In this document: positions 7,519 to 10,554 of the stretch, piece after piece
How positions within the stretch are numbered: position 1 is the first letter of the stretch
Layout of the letters: every line of letters starts with the position of its first letter
From: Nephromyces sp. MM_2019
Taxonomy: Eukaryota; Apicomplexa; Aconoidasida; Nephromycida
Assembly: GCA_015657535.1 (NCBI GenBank)
Contig: JADHZB010001084.1
Location: 1 to 10,554, forward strand
DNA: 10,554 nucleotides
Reading direction: 5' to 3'
The notes under the pieces: generated by a model
The model's input: the letters and a program-made list of their open reading frames with translations, nothing else
Told to the model about the DNA's origin: nothing
The model's database searches: none
Translations under genes and position numbers: made by a program

Positions 7519-7810
7519 ATGCCAGAATTTGTTTAGATTGTATTAAGCTCATAAATAAAGTATATTGGATCAATATGCATAGTGTGCAGGTGTGTTTAAT
7601 TTTGGGGTGCATATAACTTTTGTTAAGTGTGTGCATAAATTGTGGGCTAATCTGATTATATAAATTTTATTATTTTGATTTGTGATGTTTTGATTCGTGT
7701 GTAAAATAGTAGGAATTATAAGTATGTGTGTGCAACATCTACACACATCCAAGCATGCTAGCATATAAGCGAGAGTGTATGTACACTCTAAGCAAAACAT
7801 TCTAGATAAA
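7519..7810. other. Right edge of the insert and return to TG/CA-type DNA
   Basis: From 7519 to about 7560 the sequence is still AT-rich without repeats and could be the original upstream region of the ankyrin gene. From about 7575 TGTGTG and later ACACACA words return, as in the left flank. I place the right junction at about 7550-7590 from composition only. No gene is supported; the open frame at 7570-7800 is Cys/Thr/Tyr-rich and looks like read-through of low-complexity DNA. Confidence 0.5.
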
Positions 7811-9103
7811 CAAGGAGCTAGTGTAAATTCAAAACCAATTAAATATTATAACTAGAAACTGAGTGACTTATACCTCATAGCTAAAAATTGAATAAAAGAA
7901 AAAGGGAAATATGAAAATAGTTAATAAAACAAGAATTGTTTAGGAAACTAAAAATTTTCGAAAAAAGAATTTCAAAGAACCACTGAAAAATTCAAGAAAG
8001 TTTTTTTAGACATGAAATTTGGGAACAGGATTTGTTTAATTTCAAATTATTAGCAATTAAATCTCAACACGGAAAGATGAAACAAAAGCATCACTATTTT
8101 ACCCAAAATTTGATATAAACACATTGAGCCCTCAACTCAGTAGAATAAACTTACTCGGTTCTCCCGCATTCTTAAGTTCTAGTGATCTCAATAGCACTAT
8201 TGATAGTCTCAGAATTGACTTATAGTTGCTCAATGCTAAGCCAAATGATATACAAATCTCTTCGCTATTACTAGCTTCATATCTGCATGTAATTCTAATT
8301 AGTTAGCATTGCAAACAGTTAGTAGTAAGTAAACCTGTTTGTTGTCTAATATGTATCATTATGGATCTATAGAATGTTATTATATTTAGAATAGGTTTTC
8401 TACTTAATTCTATTTCACTTGAACATGGGTAAAATTGCTTCCATCGGTGTGTAAATAATATGTGTTTGAAATATTTCAGAGTTGTAAGTAGAGATATTGT
8501 ATGAATGTTTTTTGAAGTAGCTGGTGTGTGAATATAGAGATGACGTGAGTTGTGTGTGTATATTAGTCAGATATGACTATAATTTGGGGCTAATAATAAC
8601 TAGCTGAAATAAAATATATGCTATTTATTATAATACATTCATTGTATAAATTGTTTGTGTAAGCAAATTATACAAAAAATGTTCACTTGCACAAACGTGT
8701 AAATATATCTCATATCTTTATACGTATATATGCACTCATAGGAGCATGTGTATATATGAAAAGTACTCTATCAAGCCCGGTTTGTACACATTTTAGATGT
8801 ATACAAAATATATACATATTTAAATGAATCCTAGATATATAAACATGTACGAACTGATCTGAAACATGTACATGCACACACATAGATGCACAAACATACA
8901 TGGACACACAAAGACATGGGTAGATAAAATCCAAATAAAAGTGTTAAGAACTTAAGATTTTAAAATTTTTGGGTAAAAATTTTTCAAACTAAAAATTATG
9001 TACACACATGTATTTACACGCTAATAAAAAGAAAACAATTTCGATTCAAAACTTTCAATTAAAGCATAGACAAAACGTCTAAAATATAATATTTCATAGA
9101 ATA
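7811..9103. other. Gene-free AT-rich stretch with one weak coding-like patch
   Basis: No confident gene. From 7811 to about 8430 there are almost no CA/TG repeats, which sets this piece apart from the rest of the flanks. A plus-strand frame from 8061 to 8303 is open apart from a TAG at 8223-8225 and reads as ordinary mixed-composition protein (ending in a Ser/Leu-rich part), but I cannot match it. From about 8440 to 9100 TG, CA and TATA words return. Confidence 0.45.
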
Positions 9104-9673
9104 TTAGTGCTTATTATAAGTTAATTTACTAGGAGAAATTACACGGAATACCTCAGGGTGTGTAGCCCCAAAACCCGCATTGCTACCAGAGAAGAAACGC
9201 CTGTCATAGGGGTGGAAACCTAATAGTTCTTCTTCTTCTTGCATTTGGAATTTGGCCTCCTCGATATAAGGGGCAAGATAAGGTAAAAATGGGTCGTAAT
9301 TTTGCTCTTCAAGGGGTAAGTACAAACGAATAAAATTGAGATGTTGGCCCCTCATTATACGCCTCAAACGGGCTACAGCTAGGTCATGAGGTAGTAGTGA
9401 GACTGCTCTATCAATAACAGGTTCTTGTAAATTGTATAAATCATCATACATCAGACCATATTGCCTGAGGAAACGTGAGCTGGAGGCAAAATTCCAACGC
9501 TCAAGTGGGCCTCTAACAAACTTAAACCATGATGGATAAATGTAATCTTCAAATGATTTAAATAGGAAATTGGGCTTGTAGTCAGGGGTAGTCAGTGAAG
9601 TTGTTAAAGTGGCAGCTTGTTTACCCTTTGAGCTCACTGCAATCAGACGCGATATTTCCTTATGTAGTGACAT
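9104..9673 (-). CDS. QCR7: Cytochrome b-c1 complex subunit 7 (QCR7/UQCRB family)
   Basis: An intact 189-codon frame starts at the ATG at 9671-9673, with an in-frame TAA six bases upstream, and ends at the TAA at 9104-9106. The core (residues about 52-152) matches the 14-kDa subunit of mitochondrial complex III: an aromatic-rich start with FVRGPLERWNF, LRQYGLMYDDLY, then LLPHDLAVARLRRIMRGQ (family: LP-x2-LxxxRxxRIxRA), LPLEEQNYDPFLPYLAPYIE and an acidic helix ending QEEEELLG. The subunit sits on the matrix side, contacts cytochrome b and the core proteins, and is needed for assembly of ubiquinol-cytochrome c reductase. It is nucleus-encoded, so the DNA is eukaryotic. Against about 110-130 residues in animals and yeast, it has an extra Ser/Thr/Lys-rich N-terminal arm, perhaps a targeting sequence, and a tail of about 37 residues. 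No intron is needed. Base composition is clearly more balanced than the flanks. A TATATA word lies about 80 bases upstream of the start; promoter use is unproven. Confidence 0.85.
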   Translation of the reverse strand: MSLHKEISRLIAVSSKGKQAATLTTSLTTPDYKPNFLFKSFEDYIYPSWFKFVRGPLERWNFASSSRFLRQYGLMYDDLYNLQEPVIDRAVSLLPHDLAVARLRRIMRGQHLNFIRLYLPLEEQNYDPFLPYLAPYIEEAKFQMQEEEELLGFHPYDRRFFSGSNAGFGATHPEVFRVISPSKLTYNKH

Positions 9674-9811
9674 CCTTTACTGTTATGAGTGAAATAAATA
9701 GAAGGTGAGGGTAGGTATGGTGTATGTGTTATGGAGGTGAGTGAAGGTGGTATATAAACTGTCGAAGTATAAATGTATGTAATTCGAGAAGGTATTTGGT
9801 TATGTTCTCAC

Positions 9812-9837
9812 TATATATATATATATATATATATATA
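9812..9837. repeat. (TA)n microsatellite upstream of QCR7
   Basis: About 26 bases of alternating TA lie some 140 bases upstream of the QCR7 start codon. The tract may vary in length and could affect local melting near the promoter; nothing in the sequence proves a regulatory role. Confidence 0.85.
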
Positions 9838-10467
9838 ATGTATTTGTATTGGGCCAATAATATTATAAATATTAAAGAATGGATAAAGGAAAAGGAATAG
9901 AGAAACAAATATATTGTAATTTGAAAGTACATAACATCTGTTTCAACAAATTATTACGTTTTTATAGTGATTTACAACTCAATATCGTTCATAAAAAGAT
10001 TATTAATATTTTAAAAACAAAAACTTTCACGAACTCAAGTAAATGTAGTTGTAGCCACAGATGAAAATATGTATACATTATACATACCCACAGAAGATGT
10101 AGCATTTATATATACACAAATCTTATATAATATTCACGCATTTATTTATGTATACTTGCATAATGCTTAAGTGTATAGATAGATATATAGCTTGGTTACA
10201 AATGCTAAATATTTATTTACAAGCACATATACTATATATATATATATACGCAATAATTCATAAGCATGTATACACACAAGTATATAAAAACATAGATACG
10301 AACATGGTATATATATATATATATAACATGCCCATATAGACACACGTACACAGAGTACAAACATACACACACAAATAGTATATACAGACAAACACACACA
10401 TACACTCACACATGTACACACGCGCACACACACACACATACAGACACACACACATACAGACACACAC

Positions 10468-10475
<8 letters not shown>
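9838..10475. other. Gene-free AT-rich DNA with TA and CA repeats
   Basis: No gene is supported. A plus-strand frame at 9879-10064 (61 codons, Lys/Ile/Asn-rich) has no recognisable family and lies in AT-rich DNA where such frames arise by chance. TA tracts sit at 10233-10248 and about 10307-10324. From about 10330 the plus strand becomes CA-rich with interruptions such as CAGACA and CATACA. Confidence 0.6.
10233..10248. repeat. (TA)8 microsatellite
   Basis: Short perfect TA tract in gene-free DNA. Confidence 0.85.

Positions 10476-10554
<79 letters not shown>
10476..10554. repeat. Long pure (CA)n microsatellite, cut by the window end
   Basis: Seventy-nine bases of uninterrupted CA running to the last base of the window, so the true length is unknown. 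It is preceded from about 10370 by an imperfect CA field. The open frames here on the minus strand are Cys-Val strings and not genes. A window or contig ending in such a tract is a common sign of an assembly break. Confidence 0.95.

Noticed and set aside
2596..7765. Nine-base direct repeat GCTAGCATA at 2596-2604 and 7757-7765, considered as a target-site duplication around the insert
   Set aside because: The copies lie 50-200 bases outside the apparent junctions, and a 9-base match between two flanks of this size is not rare by chance.
9067..9081. Small inverted repeat TAGAC-AAAAC-GTCTA downstream of QCR7, considered as a terminator
   Set aside because: A five-base stem is too weak, and the gene is nuclear, where such hairpins do not normally end transcription.
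9879..10064. Plus-strand 61-codon frame upstream of QCR7
   Set aside because: Lys/Ile/Asn-rich product typical of AT-rich non-coding DNA; no family or start context that I can support.
10167..10553. Minus-strand frames of up to 128 codons at the right end
   Set aside because: They are (TG)n read as Cys-Val repeats; a dinucleotide tract has no stops in these frames, so their length means nothing.

Overview
The window looks like eukaryotic nuclear DNA carrying a decayed piece of bacterial, probably Rickettsiales-like, DNA. Two kinds of sequence are present. The outer parts (about 1-2650 and 7560-10554) are very AT-rich and full of CA/TG and TA microsatellites, and they hold one convincing intact gene. 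That gene is a nuclear-type subunit of mitochondrial complex III (QCR7/UQCRB family, 9104-9673, minus strand). Its long N-terminal arm and C-terminal tail resemble a protist, perhaps alveolate/apicomplexan, form more than the short animal or yeast form. The lineage is inferred from this one gene.

The middle part (about 2650-7560) has almost no microsatellites and reads as bacterial coding DNA, but every gene in it is broken. From left to right it holds: (i) a minus-strand relic of a Gram-negative porin-like outer-membrane protein (2621-3436) with three in-frame stops; (ii) a plus-strand stub matching the N-terminus of the phenylalanyl-tRNA synthetase alpha chain, PheS (3751-3915); (iii) a large minus-strand pseudogene (3886-6210) with an unrecognised N-terminal region, a zinc-dependent deaminase-like domain (HAE and CxxC motifs), a run of ankyrin repeats and two hydrophobic C-terminal segments; (iv) an upstream, slightly overlapping minus-strand pseudogene (6188-7518) of two duplicated ankyrin blocks and a helical C-terminal region. 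Genes iii and iv look like a two-gene effector operon of an intracellular bacterium.

Layout: 1-1290 is CA/TA-rich repeat DNA. 1318-1752 holds a 14-bp minisatellite, a recurring motif placed in front of TG tracts, and (TG)21. 1753-2650 is gene-free and TG-biased. 2650-7560 is the bacterial insert. 7560-9100 is gene-free, with one weak coding-like stretch at 8061-8306. 9104-9673 is QCR7. 9674-10554 is TA- and CA-repeat DNA that runs off the window in a pure CA tract.

The bacterial genes probably no longer act. Together they carry nine in-frame stops by my reading, plus several frameshifts and truncations. Some frameshifts lie in homopolymers and could be sequencing errors, but the stop codons cannot be explained that way. 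The best single reading is an old lateral (endosymbiont-to-nucleus) transfer. A chimeric assembly remains possible and can be tested with reads across 2640-2700 and 7520-7600.
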